Source: Thermus brockianus
GTDB taxonomy: Bacteria > Deinococcota > Deinococci > Deinococcales > Thermaceae
DNA length: 64,000 nucleotides
Direction of reading: 5' to 3'
Assembly (NCBI RefSeq): GCF_021462505.1
Contig: NZ_JAKEDV010000004.1
Location: forward strand, 1 to 64,000
Positions 10,062 through 19,351 of the stretch are shown here, piece after piece. A program made the position numbers and the translations under genes. Numbering within the stretch: position 1 is the stretch's first letter; every line of letters starts with the position of its first letter. Under the pieces are notes generated by a model that saw nothing but the letters and a program-made list of their open reading frames with translations, was not told the DNA's origin and searched no databases.

Positions 10062-12041
10062 ATGATCCGTACCCTAGCCCTGGTGGGCCACGCAGGTAGC
10101 GGCAAGACCACCCTAACGGAAGCGCTCCTCTACCACACGGGCGCCAAGGAGCGGATGGGCCGGGTGGAGGAGGGCACCACCACCACGGACTACACCCCCG
10201 AGGCCAAGCTCCACCGCACCACGGTGCGCACCGGGGTGGCTCCCTTGCGCTACAAGGAGCACCGCATCTTCCTCCTGGACGCCCCCGGCTACGGGGACTT
10301 CGTGGGGGAGATCCGGGGAGCCTTGGAGGCGGCGGACGCCGCCTTGGTGGCGGTGTCCGCGGAAAGCGGGGTCCAGGTGGGCACGGAGAGGGCCTGGACC
10401 GTGGCGGAAAGGCTGGGCCTCCCCCGGATGGTGGTGGTGACCAAGCTGGACAAGGGCGGGGACTACTACGCCCTCTTGGACGACCTCCGGGCCACCTTGG
10501 GACCCATCCTCCCCATTGACCTCCCCCTTTATGAAGGGGGGCGCTGGGTGGGGCTCATTGACGTCTTCCACGGCAAGGCCTACCGCCTAGAAGGGGGCAA
10601 GGAGGTGGAGGTGCCCCTGCCCGAAGGGGAAAGGGAGCGGGCGGAGCGCTACCGCCAGGAGGTGCTGGAGGCCATCGTGGAAACGGACGAGGGCCTCTTG
10701 GAGAAATACCTGGAGGGAGAAGAGGTCACGGGGGAAGCCTTGGAAAAGGCCTTCCACGAGGCGGTGCGCCGGGGGCTCCTCTACCCCGTGGCCCTGGCCT
10801 CGGGGGAGACGGGCATCGGCGTCCTGCCCCTTCTGGACCTGATCCTGGAAGCCCTCCCCTCCCCCGAGGAGCGCTTCGGGGAAGGCTCCCCCTTGGCCAA
10901 GGTCTTCAAGGTGCAGGTGGACCCCTTCATGGGCCAGGTGGCCTACGTGCGCCTGTATCGGGGGCGGCTCAAGCCCGGGGACACCCTGCAAAGCGAGGCG
11001 GGGACGGTGCGCCTTCCCCACCTCTACGTCCCCATGGGCAAGGACCTTTTGGAGGTGGAGGAGGCGGTGGCGGGCTACATCCTGGGCCTGCCCAAGGCGG
11101 AAACCCTCCACCGGGGGATGATCCTCTGGCAAGGGGAGAGGCCGGAAAGCGAGGCCGTGCCCTTCGCCCGCCTTCCCGAGCCCAACGTGCCCGTGGCCCT
11201 CTACCCCAAGGGGCGTACGGACGAGGCCAAGTTGGGGGAGGCTTTGAGGAAGCTCTTGGAGGAGGACCCTAGCCTCAAGGTGGAAAGGCAGGAGGAAACC
11301 GGGGAGTTCCTCCTTTGGGGGCATGGGGAGCTTCACCTCACCACCGCCAAGGAGCGCCTCGCCGACTACGGGGTGGAGGTGGAGTTCTCCGTGCCCAAGG
11401 TGCCCTACCGGGAAACCATCCGCAAGGTGGCGGAGGGGCAGGGTAAGTACAAGAAGCAGACCGGGGGGCACGGCCAGTACGGGGATGTGTGGCTCAGGCT
11501 CGAGCCTGCCCCCGAGTACAGCTTTGAGTGGCGCATCACGGGAGGGGTCATCCCCAGCAAGTACCAGGAGGCCATTGAGGAGGGCATCCTCGAGGCCGCC
11601 AAGAAGGGGGTCCTGGCGGGCTACCCGGTGATGGGCTTCAAGGCCATCGTCTACAACGGCTCCTACCACGAGGTGGACTCCTCCGACCTGGCCTTCCAGA
11701 TCGCCGCCAGCATGGCCTTCAAGAAGGTCATGGCCGAGGCAAACCCAGTCCTCCTGGAGCCCATCTACCAGATCAAGGTCCTAGCCCCACAGGAACGGGT
11801 GGGGGACATCCTTTCCGACCTCCAGGCCCGCCGGGGCCGCATCCTGGGCATGGAGCAGGAAGGCGCCTTGAGCGTCGTGCGGGCCGAGGTGCCTTTGGCC
11901 GAGGTGCTGGAGTACTACAAGACCCTCCCGAGCCTCACCGGGGGGGCTGGGGCCTACACCCTGGAGTTCAGCCACTACGCCGAGGTGCCCCCGCACCTGG
12001 CGCAGAAGATCGTCCAGGAGCGCCGGGCCCAGGAGGGGTAG
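10062..12041 (+). CDS. elongation factor G-like GTPase (EF-G-2)
   Basis: The 659-residue protein has the five-domain EF-G layout and a G1 loop GHAGSGKTT. It departs from canonical EF-G in its GTPase motifs: G3 reads DAPGYGDF, with Tyr where the catalytic His normally stands, and G4 reads TKLD instead of NKMD. These match the second EF-G of T. thermophilus as I remember it; that protein's physiological role is not settled. ATG 10062 is favoured by AAGGAGG 4 nt upstream. Its stop directly abuts the GTG of the MoxR gene. Confidence 0.93.
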   Translation: MIRTLALVGHAGSGKTTLTEALLYHTGAKERMGRVEEGTTTTDYTPEAKLHRTTVRTGVAPLRYKEHRIFLLDAPGYGDFVGEIRGALEAADAALVAVSAESGVQVGTERAWTVAERLGLPRMVVVTKLDKGGDYYALLDDLRATLGPILPIDLPLYEGGRWVGLIDVFHGKAYRLEGGKEVEVPLPEGERERAERYRQEVLEAIVETDEGLLEKYLEGEEVTGEALEKAFHEAVRRGLLYPVALASGETGIGVLPLLDLILEALPSPEERFGEGSPLAKVFKVQVDPFMGQVAYVRLYRGRLKPGDTLQSEAGTVRLPHLYVPMGKDLLEVEEAVAGYILGLPKAETLHRGMILWQGERPESEAVPFARLPEPNVPVALYPKGRTDEAKLGEALRKLLEEDPSLKVERQEETGEFLLWGHGELHLTTAKERLADYGVEVEFSVPKVPYRETIRKVAEGQGKYKKQTGGHGQYGDVWLRLEPAPEYSFEWRITGGVIPSKYQEAIEEGILEAAKKGVLAGYPVMGFKAIVYNGSYHEVDSSDLAFQIAASMAFKKVMAEANPVLLEPIYQIKVLAPQERVGDILSDLQARRGRILGMEQEGALSVVRAEVPLAEVLEYYKTLPSLTGGAGAYTLEFSHYAEVPPHLAQKIVQERRAQEG

Positions 12042-12935
12042 GTGGAGGCCCTAAAGCGCCTCCAGGAAGCCCTGAACGAGACCCTCTTCGGCCAGGAAGA
12101 GGCCGTTGAGGCCCTCCTGGCCACCCTCCTCGCCCGCGGGCACGCCCTTCTGGAAGGGGTCCCGGGCCTGGGCAAGACCCTTTTGGCGGAAAGCTTTGCT
12201 CGGGGAAGCGGCCTGTCCTACAAGCGCATCCAGTTCACCCCCGACCTCCTCCCCCAGGACCTCACGGGGAGCGAGGTTTTCCGGGAGGGGAAGTTTGCCT
12301 TCGTCAAGGGCCCTATCTTCGCCCAGGTGGTGCTGGCGGACGAGATCAACCGGGCCCCGCCCAAGGTGCAGTCGGCCCTCCTCGAGGCCATGCAGGAGCG
12401 CCACATCACCGCAGGCGGGGTGCGCTACCCCTTGCCCGAGCCCTTCTTCGTCATCGCCACGCAAAACCCCCTGGAGCTGGAGGGCACCTACCCCCTCCCC
12501 GAGGCCCAGCTGGACCGCTTCACCGCCAAAATCCCCTTCCGCCCCCCAAGGCGGGAGGTGTGGCTTAGGATCCTCACGGAAGAGCCCAAGCTCCCCGAGC
12601 CCCAGGGCGTGGACTTCCTCCAGGCGCAACGGGAGGCCCAGGAGGTGCGGGTGGCCAAGGAGGCCCTTTCCACCATCACCCACGTGGCCTTCCTCACCCA
12701 GGAGGACAGGCGGCTCCGCATGGGGCTTTCCCCCCGGGGGGCCAAGGCCTGGCTCGCCCTGGCCAAGGCCCTGGCCTACCTGAGGGGCAAGCCCCTGGTG
12801 GACTGGAAAGAGCTCAAAGACGCCGCCTTCCTCGCCCTTCCCCATCGCCTTTTCCTCACGGAGGAGGCCCTTTACGAGGGGGAAAGCGCCGAAGGGGTGC
12901 TGAAAGAGGTGTTGAGGAAAGGAGGGGTGCCATGA
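12042..12935 (+). CDS. MoxR-family AAA+ ATPase
   Basis: The 297-residue protein has Walker A GVPGLGKTLLA (about residues 40-50), Walker B VVLADEINRAPPK, sensor IATQNPLELEGTYPLPEAQLDRF and a C-terminal lid. MoxR ATPases usually act as chaperones with vWA-domain or DUF58 partners encoded next door; none is present here, so it is an orphan. GTG start immediately follows the EF-G-2 stop and the 3' end overlaps ppsA by 4 bp (ATGA), implying translational coupling of EF-G-2, MoxR and PpsA. Confidence 0.92.
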   Translation: MEALKRLQEALNETLFGQEEAVEALLATLLARGHALLEGVPGLGKTLLAESFARGSGLSYKRIQFTPDLLPQDLTGSEVFREGKFAFVKGPIFAQVVLADEINRAPPKVQSALLEAMQERHITAGGVRYPLPEPFFVIATQNPLELEGTYPLPEAQLDRFTAKIPFRPPRREVWLRILTEEPKLPEPQGVDFLQAQREAQEVRVAKEALSTITHVAFLTQEDRRLRMGLSPRGAKAWLALAKALAYLRGKPLVDWKELKDAAFLALPHRLFLTEEALYEGESAEGVLKEVLRKGGVP

Positions 12936-15325
12936 GGTGGGTGCGGTTTTTCCACGAGGTGGGCCTGGAGGACGTCCCCTTGGTGGGCGGCAAGAACGCC
13001 TCCTTGGGGGAGATGATCCGGGAACTTGCCCCCTTGGGCGTCAGGGTGCCCGGGGGCTTCGCCACCACCAGCGAGGCCTACTGGTACTTTCTGGAGCATA
13101 ACGGCCTAAAGGAGGCCATCGCCCAGGAGCTAATGGGCCTGGATGTGGAAGACCCCAGGGCCCTCCAAGGGGCAAGCCGCCGCCTGCGGAACCTGATCCT
13201 TAAAGGGGAGTACCCCAAGGACCTGAAGGAGGAGATCCTCTCCGCCTACCGCCGGCTTTCTGAGGAGGCGGGGGAGGAGGAGATCCCTGTGGCCGTGCGC
13301 TCCAGCGCCACGGCCGAGGACCTGCCCACGGCGAGCTTCGCCGGACAGCAGGAAAGCTACCTTTACGTCCAAGGGGAAGAGGAGCTCCTCCTCCACGTGA
13401 AGCGGGCCATGGCCAGCCTCTTCACCGCCCGGGCCATCAGCTACCGGGCCCACATGGGCTTTGACCACCTGAAGGTGGCCCTTTCCGTGGGGGTGCAGCG
13501 CATGGTGCGGGCGGATAGCGCCGCCAGCGGGGTCATCTTCACCCTGGACCCGGACACGGGCCACCGGGGCTTCGTCTACCTCACCGCCATCTATGGCCTT
13601 GGGGAGAACCTCGTCCAGGGGCGGGTGGTGCCGGACGGGTACTACGTGCACAAGGAGGCCCTAAAGGCGGGGTACAAGGCCCTCGTGTACAAGCGCCTGG
13701 GGGCCAAGGAGCTCACCCTGGTCTTTGACCCCAAGGAAGGCCGGCTGAAAAACCGCCCCACCCCCCCTTACCTGCGCCAGCAGTTCGCCCTAAGGGACGA
13801 GGAGGCCCTGGTGCTTGCCGACTGGTCCTTGAAGATTGAGGACCACTACTCCAGGAAGCGGGGCGCCCCCACCCCCATGGACATTGAGTGGGCCAAGGAC
13901 GGGCCCACGGGGGAGCTTTTCATCCTCCAGGCCCGGCCCGAAACCGTGCACTCGCAAAAAAGCCCCGTGCTTAAGGTCTATAGGCTTTTGGCCCGGGGAG
14001 AGGTGCTGGTGGAGGGCCTGGCGGTGGGGGAGGCCATCGCCGCAGGGCGGGCCCGCATCCTCAAAGACCCTAAGGAGATGGACCGCTTCCAGGAGGGCGA
14101 GGTTCTGGTCACGGAAACCACCAACCCCGACTGGGAGCCCATCATGAAGAAGGCGGCGGCCATCGTCACGGAACGGGGCGGGCGCACCTCCCACGCCGCC
14201 ATCGTGGCCCGGGAACTGGGGGTGCCGGCGGTGGTGGGGGCGGTGGGGGCCACGCGGGCCATCCCCGAGGGGGAGGAGGTCACCGTCTCCTGCGCCGAGG
14301 GGGAGGTGGGCCGGGTCTACCGGGGGGCCTTGCCCTTTGCGGTGGAGGAGACCCACCCAGAAAGCCTGCCCCGCACCCGCACCCAGATCCTGGTCAACGT
14401 GGGCACGCCGGAGGAGGCCCTGAAAGCGAGCCTCCTTCCCACGGACGGCGTGGGGCTTGCCCGGATGGAGTTCATCTTCGCCAGCCACGTGCGCATCCAC
14501 CCCCTGGCCCTCACCCGCTTCCACACCCTGCCCCCCAACATCCAGCGGGAGGTGGAAGCCCTCACCGAGGCCTATGGCGACAAGCGGGCCTACTTCGTGG
14601 ACCGCCTAGCCCAGGGCATCGGCCTCATCGCCGCCGCCTTCCACCCGAGGCCCGTGGTCCTGCGCTTTTCCGACTTCAAGACCAACGAGTACGCCCGCCT
14701 GGTGGGGGGGCACCTCTTTGAGCCCAAGGAGGAGAACCCCATGCTGGGCTGGCGCGGGGCGAGCCGCTACTACCACCCGGATTACAAGGAGGGCTTCCTT
14801 TTAGAGGTGGCCGCCGTGAAGCGGGTACGGGAGGAGATGGGCCTGAAAAACCTCCACGTCATGGTGCCCTTCTGCCGCACCCCGGAAGAGGGGGCCAAGG
14901 TGTTGGAGGCCATGGCGGAAGGGGGCTTAAGGCGGGGGGAGGAGGGGCTTAGGGTCTACGTCATGGCGGAGATCCCCTCCAACGTCCTCGAGGCCGAGGC
15001 CTTCGCCGAGCTCTTTGATGGCTTCTCCATCGGCAGCAACGACCTCACGCAACTGGCCCTGGGCCTGGACCGGGACTCCGAGCGGGTGGCCCACCTCTTT
15101 GACGAGCGGCGGGAAACGGTGAAGGCCCTCTGCGCCCTCCTCATAGAAAAAGCCCACGCCCGGGGCAAGACGGTAAGCATCTGCGGCCAGGCCCCTTCCG
15201 ACTACCCCGAGTTCGCCGCCTTCCTGGTGGAACGGGGGATTGACGCCCTTAGCCTCAACCCCGACGCCCTTTTGCGCACGGTGCGGAAGGTAGCCGAGGT
15301 GGAAAGGAGCCTGGGCTTGGGGTAA
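12932..15325 (+). CDS. ppsA: phosphoenolpyruvate synthase
   Basis: The 797-residue protein shows an N-terminal ATP-binding region (VGGKNASLGEM; AVRSSATAEDLPTASFAGQQ), a swivelling phosphohistidine domain with TERGGRTSHAAIVAREL containing the active His, and a C-terminal PEP/pyruvate TIM barrel (SIGSNDLTQLALGLDRDS; SICGQAPSDYPEF). It converts pyruvate and ATP to PEP, AMP and phosphate, the entry to gluconeogenesis. It is the last gene of the EF-G-2/MoxR cluster. Confidence 0.97.
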   Translation: MRWVRFFHEVGLEDVPLVGGKNASLGEMIRELAPLGVRVPGGFATTSEAYWYFLEHNGLKEAIAQELMGLDVEDPRALQGASRRLRNLILKGEYPKDLKEEILSAYRRLSEEAGEEEIPVAVRSSATAEDLPTASFAGQQESYLYVQGEEELLLHVKRAMASLFTARAISYRAHMGFDHLKVALSVGVQRMVRADSAASGVIFTLDPDTGHRGFVYLTAIYGLGENLVQGRVVPDGYYVHKEALKAGYKALVYKRLGAKELTLVFDPKEGRLKNRPTPPYLRQQFALRDEEALVLADWSLKIEDHYSRKRGAPTPMDIEWAKDGPTGELFILQARPETVHSQKSPVLKVYRLLARGEVLVEGLAVGEAIAAGRARILKDPKEMDRFQEGEVLVTETTNPDWEPIMKKAAAIVTERGGRTSHAAIVARELGVPAVVGAVGATRAIPEGEEVTVSCAEGEVGRVYRGALPFAVEETHPESLPRTRTQILVNVGTPEEALKASLLPTDGVGLARMEFIFASHVRIHPLALTRFHTLPPNIQREVEALTEAYGDKRAYFVDRLAQGIGLIAAAFHPRPVVLRFSDFKTNEYARLVGGHLFEPKEENPMLGWRGASRYYHPDYKEGFLLEVAAVKRVREEMGLKNLHVMVPFCRTPEEGAKVLEAMAEGGLRRGEEGLRVYVMAEIPSNVLEAEAFAELFDGFSIGSNDLTQLALGLDRDSERVAHLFDERRETVKALCALLIEKAHARGKTVSICGQAPSDYPEFAAFLVERGIDALSLNPDALLRTVRKVAEVERSLGLG

Positions 15326-15333
15326 GCTTGGGC

Positions 15334-15948
15334 ATGGTCCGCGAGCCCTTCAACGCCCTAAGCCACGCCGTAGGAGTGCCCTTAGCCCTTCTGGGTAGCC
15401 TTTTTCTCCTCCTTTTGGCCCCCAAAGAAGCCTGGGGCGGCGTCCTCCTCTTCGGCCTCACCATGGCCCTGATGTTCGGGGCCAGCGCCCTCTACCATGC
15501 CCTAAAGACGGGGGAAAGGGCCCTCGCCTGGCTAAGGCGGCTGGACCACGCCGCCATCTTCCTCTTCATCGCCGGGAGCTACACCCCTTTCCTCCTGGAA
15601 GGCCTGCGGGAGGGCGCCGGATGGGCCCTGGGCCTGGTCTGGGGGCTTGCCCTTTTGGGCGTGGCCTTCCGCCTCTTCTTCCTCAGGGCCCCCCGTTGGC
15701 TTTATACCCTGGCCTACCTGGGCCTGGGGTGGCTTTCCGTCTTTTTCCTTCCCCGTTTGGCCCTACCCCTTTCCACCTTCGCCCTCATGGCCCTGGCGGG
15801 GGCTTTCTACACCCTGGGGGCCTTGGTCTACGGGCTTAAGCGCCCCAACCCCTGGCCACACGCGATGGGCTTCCACGGGCTTTGGCACCTCCTCGTGCTT
15901 TTGGGAAGCCTCTTCATGTACCTGGCGGTCCTCAGCCTCTACACCTAG
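15334..15948 (+). CDS. hemolysin III / TrhA / PAQR-family membrane protein
   Basis: The protein of about 204 residues starts REPFNALSHAVGVPLA and has seven hydrophobic segments. Conserved polar residues of the family are visible: SALYHALK near residue 50, LDHAAIFLFIAGSYTPFLL near 70, and HAMGFHGLWHLLVLLGS at the end, which together form a probable Zn site. Bacterial members are implicated in membrane-lipid/energy homeostasis rather than haemolysis. A TTG at 15328 is an alternative start; neither has a convincing ribosome site. It closely follows ppsA. Confidence 0.88.
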   Translation: MVREPFNALSHAVGVPLALLGSLFLLLLAPKEAWGGVLLFGLTMALMFGASALYHALKTGERALAWLRRLDHAAIFLFIAGSYTPFLLEGLREGAGWALGLVWGLALLGVAFRLFFLRAPRWLYTLAYLGLGWLSVFFLPRLALPLSTFALMALAGAFYTLGALVYGLKRPNPWPHAMGFHGLWHLLVLLGSLFMYLAVLSLYT

Positions 15949-15964
15949 CTTTCTCATGAGAAAG
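15949..15964. promoter_or_regulatory. 16-bp perfect palindrome before the two-component genes
   Basis: CTTTCTCATGAGAAAG is its own reverse complement. It begins immediately after the stop of the hemolysin-III-like gene and ends 4 nt before TATCCT (15969-15974), the likely -10 of the response regulator. It covers the -35/spacer region, so an operator, perhaps autoregulatory, is the simplest reading. No T-run follows, so a terminator is less likely. Confidence 0.5.
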
Positions 15965-15968
15965 TGAG

Positions 15969-15974
15969 TATCCT
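15969..15974 (+). promoter_or_regulatory. -10 box TATCCT for the response regulator
   Basis: TATCCT stands 7 nt before ATG 15982, the spacing expected of a leaderless transcript. Confidence 0.45.
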
Positions 15975-15981
15975 GGGGGGT

Positions 15982-16656
15982 ATGGAACCCCCTTTGATCC
16001 TCATCGTGGAGGACGAGAAGGACATCGCCCGCTTCATAGAGCTAGAGCTCCAGGCGGAGGGCTACCGCACAGAGGTGGCCCACGACGGCATCACCGGCCT
16101 TTCCCGCTTCCGCGAGGTGAACCCCAACCTGGTGATCCTGGACCTGATGCTTCCCGTGATGGACGGGATTGAGGTGGCCAAGCGCATCCGCAAGACCTCC
16201 AACGTGCCCATCCTCATCCTCACCGCCAAGGACCGGGTGGAGGACAAGGTGGAGGGCCTGGACGCCGGGGCGGACGACTACCTGGTGAAGCCTTTCTCCA
16301 TTGAGGAGCTCCTCGCCCGGGTGCGGGCCCACCTGCGCCGGGTAAGCCCGGCCATCACCGGGGAGATCCGGGTGGCGGACCTCATCATCAACGTGGAGGG
16401 GCGGGAGGTCTTCCGGGCAGGACGGCGCATAGAGCTTTCCAACAAGGAGTTTGAGCTTTTAGAGCTCCTCGCCAAGAACCCGGGCAAGGTCTTTAGCCGC
16501 TACGAGATTGAGGAAAAGGTCTGGCCAGGCTACCAAGGGGGAAGCAACGTGGTGGACGTGTACATCGGCTACCTGCGCAAGAAGCTGGAGGCCGGGGGGG
16601 AGCGCCGCCTCATCCACACGGTGCGGGGCGTGGGGTACGTCCTGAGGGAGGACTAG
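15982..16656 (+). CDS. OmpR/PhoB-family response regulator
   Basis: The 224-residue protein has a receiver domain with the acidic pair EDE near residue 12, phospho-acceptor Asp in [12 protein letters not shown] and Lys in [17 protein letters not shown], then a winged-helix DNA-binding domain ([38 protein letters not shown]). ATG 15982 is preferred over an upstream GTG because it begins at the conserved first strand and sits 7 nt after TATCCT. The cognate kinase follows after 9 nt. Confidence 0.95.
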   Translation: MEPPLILIVEDEKDIARFIELELQAEGYRTEVAHDGITGLSRFREVNPNLVILDLMLPVMDGIEVAKRIRKTSNVPILILTAKDRVEDKVEGLDAGADDYLVKPFSIEELLARVRAHLRRVSPAITGEIRVADLIINVEGREVFRAGRRIELSNKEFELLELLAKNPGKVFSRYEIEEKVWPGYQGGSNVVDVYIGYLRKKLEAGGERRLIHTVRGVGYVLRED

Positions 16657-16665
16657 CCCTCCTCC

Positions 16666-18072
16666 ATGACCCTGCGCACCCGCATCACCCTCCTCACGGC
16701 GGGCCTCCTCTTCGTCACCCTTCTGGTCCTGGGGCTAGCCCTGGAAGGGGTCTTGCGGAGCTTCCTCTACCGTAGCCTCCGGGCGGAGCTTTTGGAGGCC
16801 AGCAACCAGGTGGTGCGCCTCCTCAACCTGGGGGGGCAGCCCCTCCTGGAGGCGGGCCTTCCCGCTGGCCTTTACGCTGAACTCCAGCTCCTACCCGAGG
16901 AAGACCCCGCCCTCCTGGCCCGGGAAGGGGGGATTAGCCTCCAGAAAAGCCCCGCCTTGGGAAGCGGGCGCCTCCTCCTGAAGGAGGAGGACTACCGCCT
17001 CCTCCTGGCCCGGGGCGAGGTCTGGGCCCGGGTGGAGCTACCCCGGGAAGGGAGGCCCCTTCCCCTTCTCGTCTACGCCCGCCGGGTGGAGGTGAACGTG
17101 GCCGGCACGGTGTGGAAGGGCCTCCTCCTGGTGGGGCGGCCCACGGAGGAGATAGAGGCCACCCTCACCCAGTTCACCCGCATCTACGCCGGCACCGCCC
17201 TTTTGGTGCTCCTCCTTAGCGTCCTGCTGGCGCGAAGCCTGGTGGCCCGGGCCCTTTCCCCCCTGGAGTGGGTGGCCAAAAAGGCGGAGGCCATGCCCGA
17301 GCGCCCCGAGCCCCTGCCCGAGCCCGAAGGGGAGGACGAGGTGGCGGCCTTGGTCAAGGCCCTAAACGGGATGCTTTCCCGCATGCAGAAGGCCTTTTTG
17401 GCCCAGACCCGCTTCCTCCAAGACGCCTCCCACGAGCTTAGGACCCCCATCACCGCCATCCTGGGCCACGTGGGCTACCTCCTCCGCCGCACCCCCCTCA
17501 ACGAGGTCCAGCGGGAAAGCCTGGAGACCGTGAAGCGGGAGGCCGAGCGCATGGGAAAGCTGGTTTCCGACCTCCTGGAGCTTTCCCAAAGCGGAAGCTG
17601 GCGCATAGAGCCCGTCCCCGTGCGCGTCCTAGACCTCCTGGAGGAGGTGCGGGAGGAGTTCAAGCGGAGCTTTGAGGGGGAGATCCTGGTGGAGGCCCCC
17701 CCGGAGGTGTACGTGCGGGGGGACCCGGATAGGCTCCACCAGGTCCTGGCCAACCTGGTGTCCAATAGCCTCAAGGCCGGGGCCCGGCACGTGTGGCTAA
17801 GGGCCTTTGACCTCGAGGACAAGGTGGTGGTGCGGGTGGAGGACGACGGGGAAGGCATCCCCGAGGAGCACCTCCCCCACCTCTTTGAGCGCTTCTACCG
17901 GGTGGACAAGGCCCGGGACCGGGAACGGGGGGGCTCGGGACTTGGGCTTTCCATCGTGAAGGCCATCCTCGAGGCCCACGGGGGAGAGATCTGGGTGGAA
18001 AGCGAGGTGGGCAAAGGAACGGCCTTCAGCTTTTCCCTCCCCGCAAGCGCGCCACCGCCTCCTCCACGCTGA
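16666..18072 (+). CDS. sensor histidine kinase
   Basis: The 468-residue protein has a first transmembrane helix (about residues 8-28), an extracytoplasmic sensor of ~130 residues, a second helix (about 170-188), a HAMP-like linker, dimerisation/phosphoacceptor motif [13 protein letters not shown] (His near 258), and HATPase with N box, G1 ([12 protein letters not shown]) and G2 ([11 protein letters not shown]). It pairs with the upstream regulator; its signal is unknown. The last 47 bp overlap the convergent DUF2089 gene. Confidence 0.95.
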   Translation: MTLRTRITLLTAGLLFVTLLVLGLALEGVLRSFLYRSLRAELLEASNQVVRLLNLGGQPLLEAGLPAGLYAELQLLPEEDPALLAREGGISLQKSPALGSGRLLLKEEDYRLLLARGEVWARVELPREGRPLPLLVYARRVEVNVAGTVWKGLLLVGRPTEEIEATLTQFTRIYAGTALLVLLLSVLLARSLVARALSPLEWVAKKAEAMPERPEPLPEPEGEDEVAALVKALNGMLSRMQKAFLAQTRFLQDASHELRTPITAILGHVGYLLRRTPLNEVQRESLETVKREAERMGKLVSDLLELSQSGSWRIEPVPVRVLDLLEEVREEFKRSFEGEILVEAPPEVYVRGDPDRLHQVLANLVSNSLKAGARHVWLRAFDLEDKVVVRVEDDGEGIPEEHLPHLFERFYRVDKARDRERGGSGLGLSIVKAILEAHGGEIWVESEVGKGTAFSFSLPASAPPPPPR

Positions 18073-18409
18073 TCTCCCCCTTGCGCAAGGCCTCCAGGAC
18101 CTCCAGGCGCGCCGCCTCCGCCCCCTCCGGCTCCGCCTCGTCCTCGTAGCCCAAAGCCCGAAGCAAAGCGTCCAACCGGGCCCGCACCGTGGGGTAGGAA
18201 ACCCCGAGGAGGCGCTCCACTTCCTTGAGGTTCCCCCGGGCCTTCACGAAAAGCCGCAGGAAGTCCAGGTGTTCCTTGGAAAGGAGGGCGAACTCGTTTA
18301 GGGCGAAGCGCCCGGAGACCTCCGTGGCGCAGGCGGGGCAGAAAAGGACCTTCGCCGCCAACGGGCTTTCGCAAACCGGGCAACGCACGGGAAGCGGTCG
18401 CATCACCAT
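18026..18409 (-). CDS. DUF2089-family zinc-ribbon / helix-turn-helix regulator
   Basis: The 127-residue protein begins with a zinc ribbon (CPVCESPLAAKVLFCPAC), then a sigma-like helix-turn-helix (KEVERLLGVSYPTVRARLDALL), an acidic hinge, and a C-terminal [16 protein letters not shown] segment of SHOCT-like type. That last segment recurs near the N-termini of two other proteins of the operon. It is the last gene of a five-gene set of small proteins and overlaps the preceding gene by 7 bp. Transcriptional regulation is inferred from the fold, not proven. Confidence 0.85.
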   Translation of the reverse strand: MVMRPLPVRCPVCESPLAAKVLFCPACATEVSGRFALNEFALLSKEHLDFLRLFVKARGNLKEVERLLGVSYPTVRARLDALLRALGYEDEAEPEGAEAARLEVLEALRKGEISVEEAVARLRGGKS

Positions 18410-18669
18410 AGTCCCACCTTTACCTTCACCCCCTCCGCCTCCACCTCCAAGAAGACCACGGGCGGAAGCGCCCGCAAGGCAAAGACCGCCCTAGGGGGAA
18501 GGGAAACCCGAGGGGGCTGGCCCCGGAGGGCCCGCCTCTTCTCCACCCAAAGGAGCCCCAAGAAGAGCCCTTCCAGGAGGCAAAGGGGAAGGAGGAGCCC
18601 CAATGGAACCTTTCCCACCCACACCCACAGGTAGAGAAAGCGAGGACGAAGGGCAAAGGACGCCTTCAA
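18403..18669 (-). CDS. small membrane-anchored protein, unknown function
   Basis: The 88-residue protein has one or two hydrophobic segments in its first 42 residues (LWVWVGKVPLGLLLPLCLLE), a basic patch (KRRALRG), and a short beta-type tail (VFLEVEAEGVKVKV). TTG start at 18669 overlaps the TGA of the previous gene (TTGA), which supports coupling. Unrecognised family; conservation of the surrounding operon would be the main evidence for it. Confidence 0.65.
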   Translation of the reverse strand: MKASFALRPRFLYLWVWVGKVPLGLLLPLCLLEGLFLGLLWVEKRRALRGQPPRVSLPPRAVFALRALPPVVFLEVEAEGVKVKVGLW

Positions 18670-19034
18670 ACCACCTCCACCAGGATGCGCACGGGCTTGC
18701 CTTCCTCCTCCGCCTCTATCTCCACCAGCTTCCCCTCCGGCACCCCTTGGCCCAAGGCCGCCAGGAGTTCCTTCAGGTTTACCCCCTGGCGCCCCAGGGT
18801 GAGCTGGGCCTCCTCGGGGAGGAGCTTCTCCAAGAGCTCCGCCAAGGCTAGGGGGAGGTTAACGTGCACCTTCACCGGCTTCCCCTCGTCGTGGCCGTCC
18901 ACCCGCACCCGCAAAAGCCGGGCCGGGGAGGAGGCCTTGGGCCCACCCCCCAGGGCTTCTAGAAGGGCCAGGGCCTCCTCCACTCCGATCTCCCCCGCCT
19001 TCACCATCTCCAGGACCTTCCGCTTCTCTTCCAT
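18666..19034 (-). CDS. YvlB/SHOCT-like small protein
   Basis: The 122-residue protein starts MEEKRKVLEMV and carries KAGEIGVEEALALLEAL near its N-terminus, the SHOCT-like helical hairpin seen in YvlB-type proteins. A Gly/Pro hinge and a beta-rich domain (LLRVRVDGHDEGKPVKVHV) with a strongly acidic C-terminus follow. ATG 19034 is preferred over an upstream GTG because AAGGAGG lies upstream at normal spacing; it overlaps the previous stop as TGATG. Confidence 0.8.
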   Translation of the reverse strand: MEEKRKVLEMVKAGEIGVEEALALLEALGGGPKASSPARLLRVRVDGHDEGKPVKVHVNLPLALAELLEKLLPEEAQLTLGRQGVNLKELLAALGQGVPEGKLVEIEAEEEGKPVRILVEVV

Positions 19035-19351
19035 CACGCCTCCTTCGGGCAAAGCTCCCGATTGCCAAGCCGCACCCAGGCCTCCAGGCGGGCCCAGCCG
19101 TCCCCAAGCCCATTCCCTCCCCAGGCCACGTGGCCCCCTTGGGCTTGGGCCACCACCGCCTTCCTGGAGCCAGGGAGGAAAGGGAGCTTAGCGTGGCCTA
19201 GCCCCACCCAAAGCCGGCGTGCACCCCCCCGCACGGGAAGGCTTGCCTCCAGGTTGCCCACCGGGAGCTCCACGCCCCATCCCCCCAAGGCCTCCTCCGG
19301 GGTAGCGGCGCCTGCCCGTAGCGTCTCCAGAAGGGGTCCCTTAGCCTCCAC
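19034..19351 (-). CDS. small protein with SHOCT-like N-terminus
   Basis: The 105-residue protein begins EAKGPLLETLRAGAATPEEALGGWG, a divergent copy of the motif found in the next gene and in the DUF2089 protein. A predicted beta-rich remainder follows (SLPVRGGARRLWVGLGHAKL; GGHVAWGGNGLG). GTG at 19351 is chosen because it overlaps the preceding gene by 11 bp and has GAGGTGG just upstream. Longer upstream readings are low-complexity shadows of the previous gene. Function unknown. Confidence 0.65.
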   Translation of the reverse strand: MEAKGPLLETLRAGAATPEEALGGWGVELPVGNLEASLPVRGGARRLWVGLGHAKLPFLPGSRKAVVAQAQGGHVAWGGNGLGDGWARLEAWVRLGNRELCPKEA

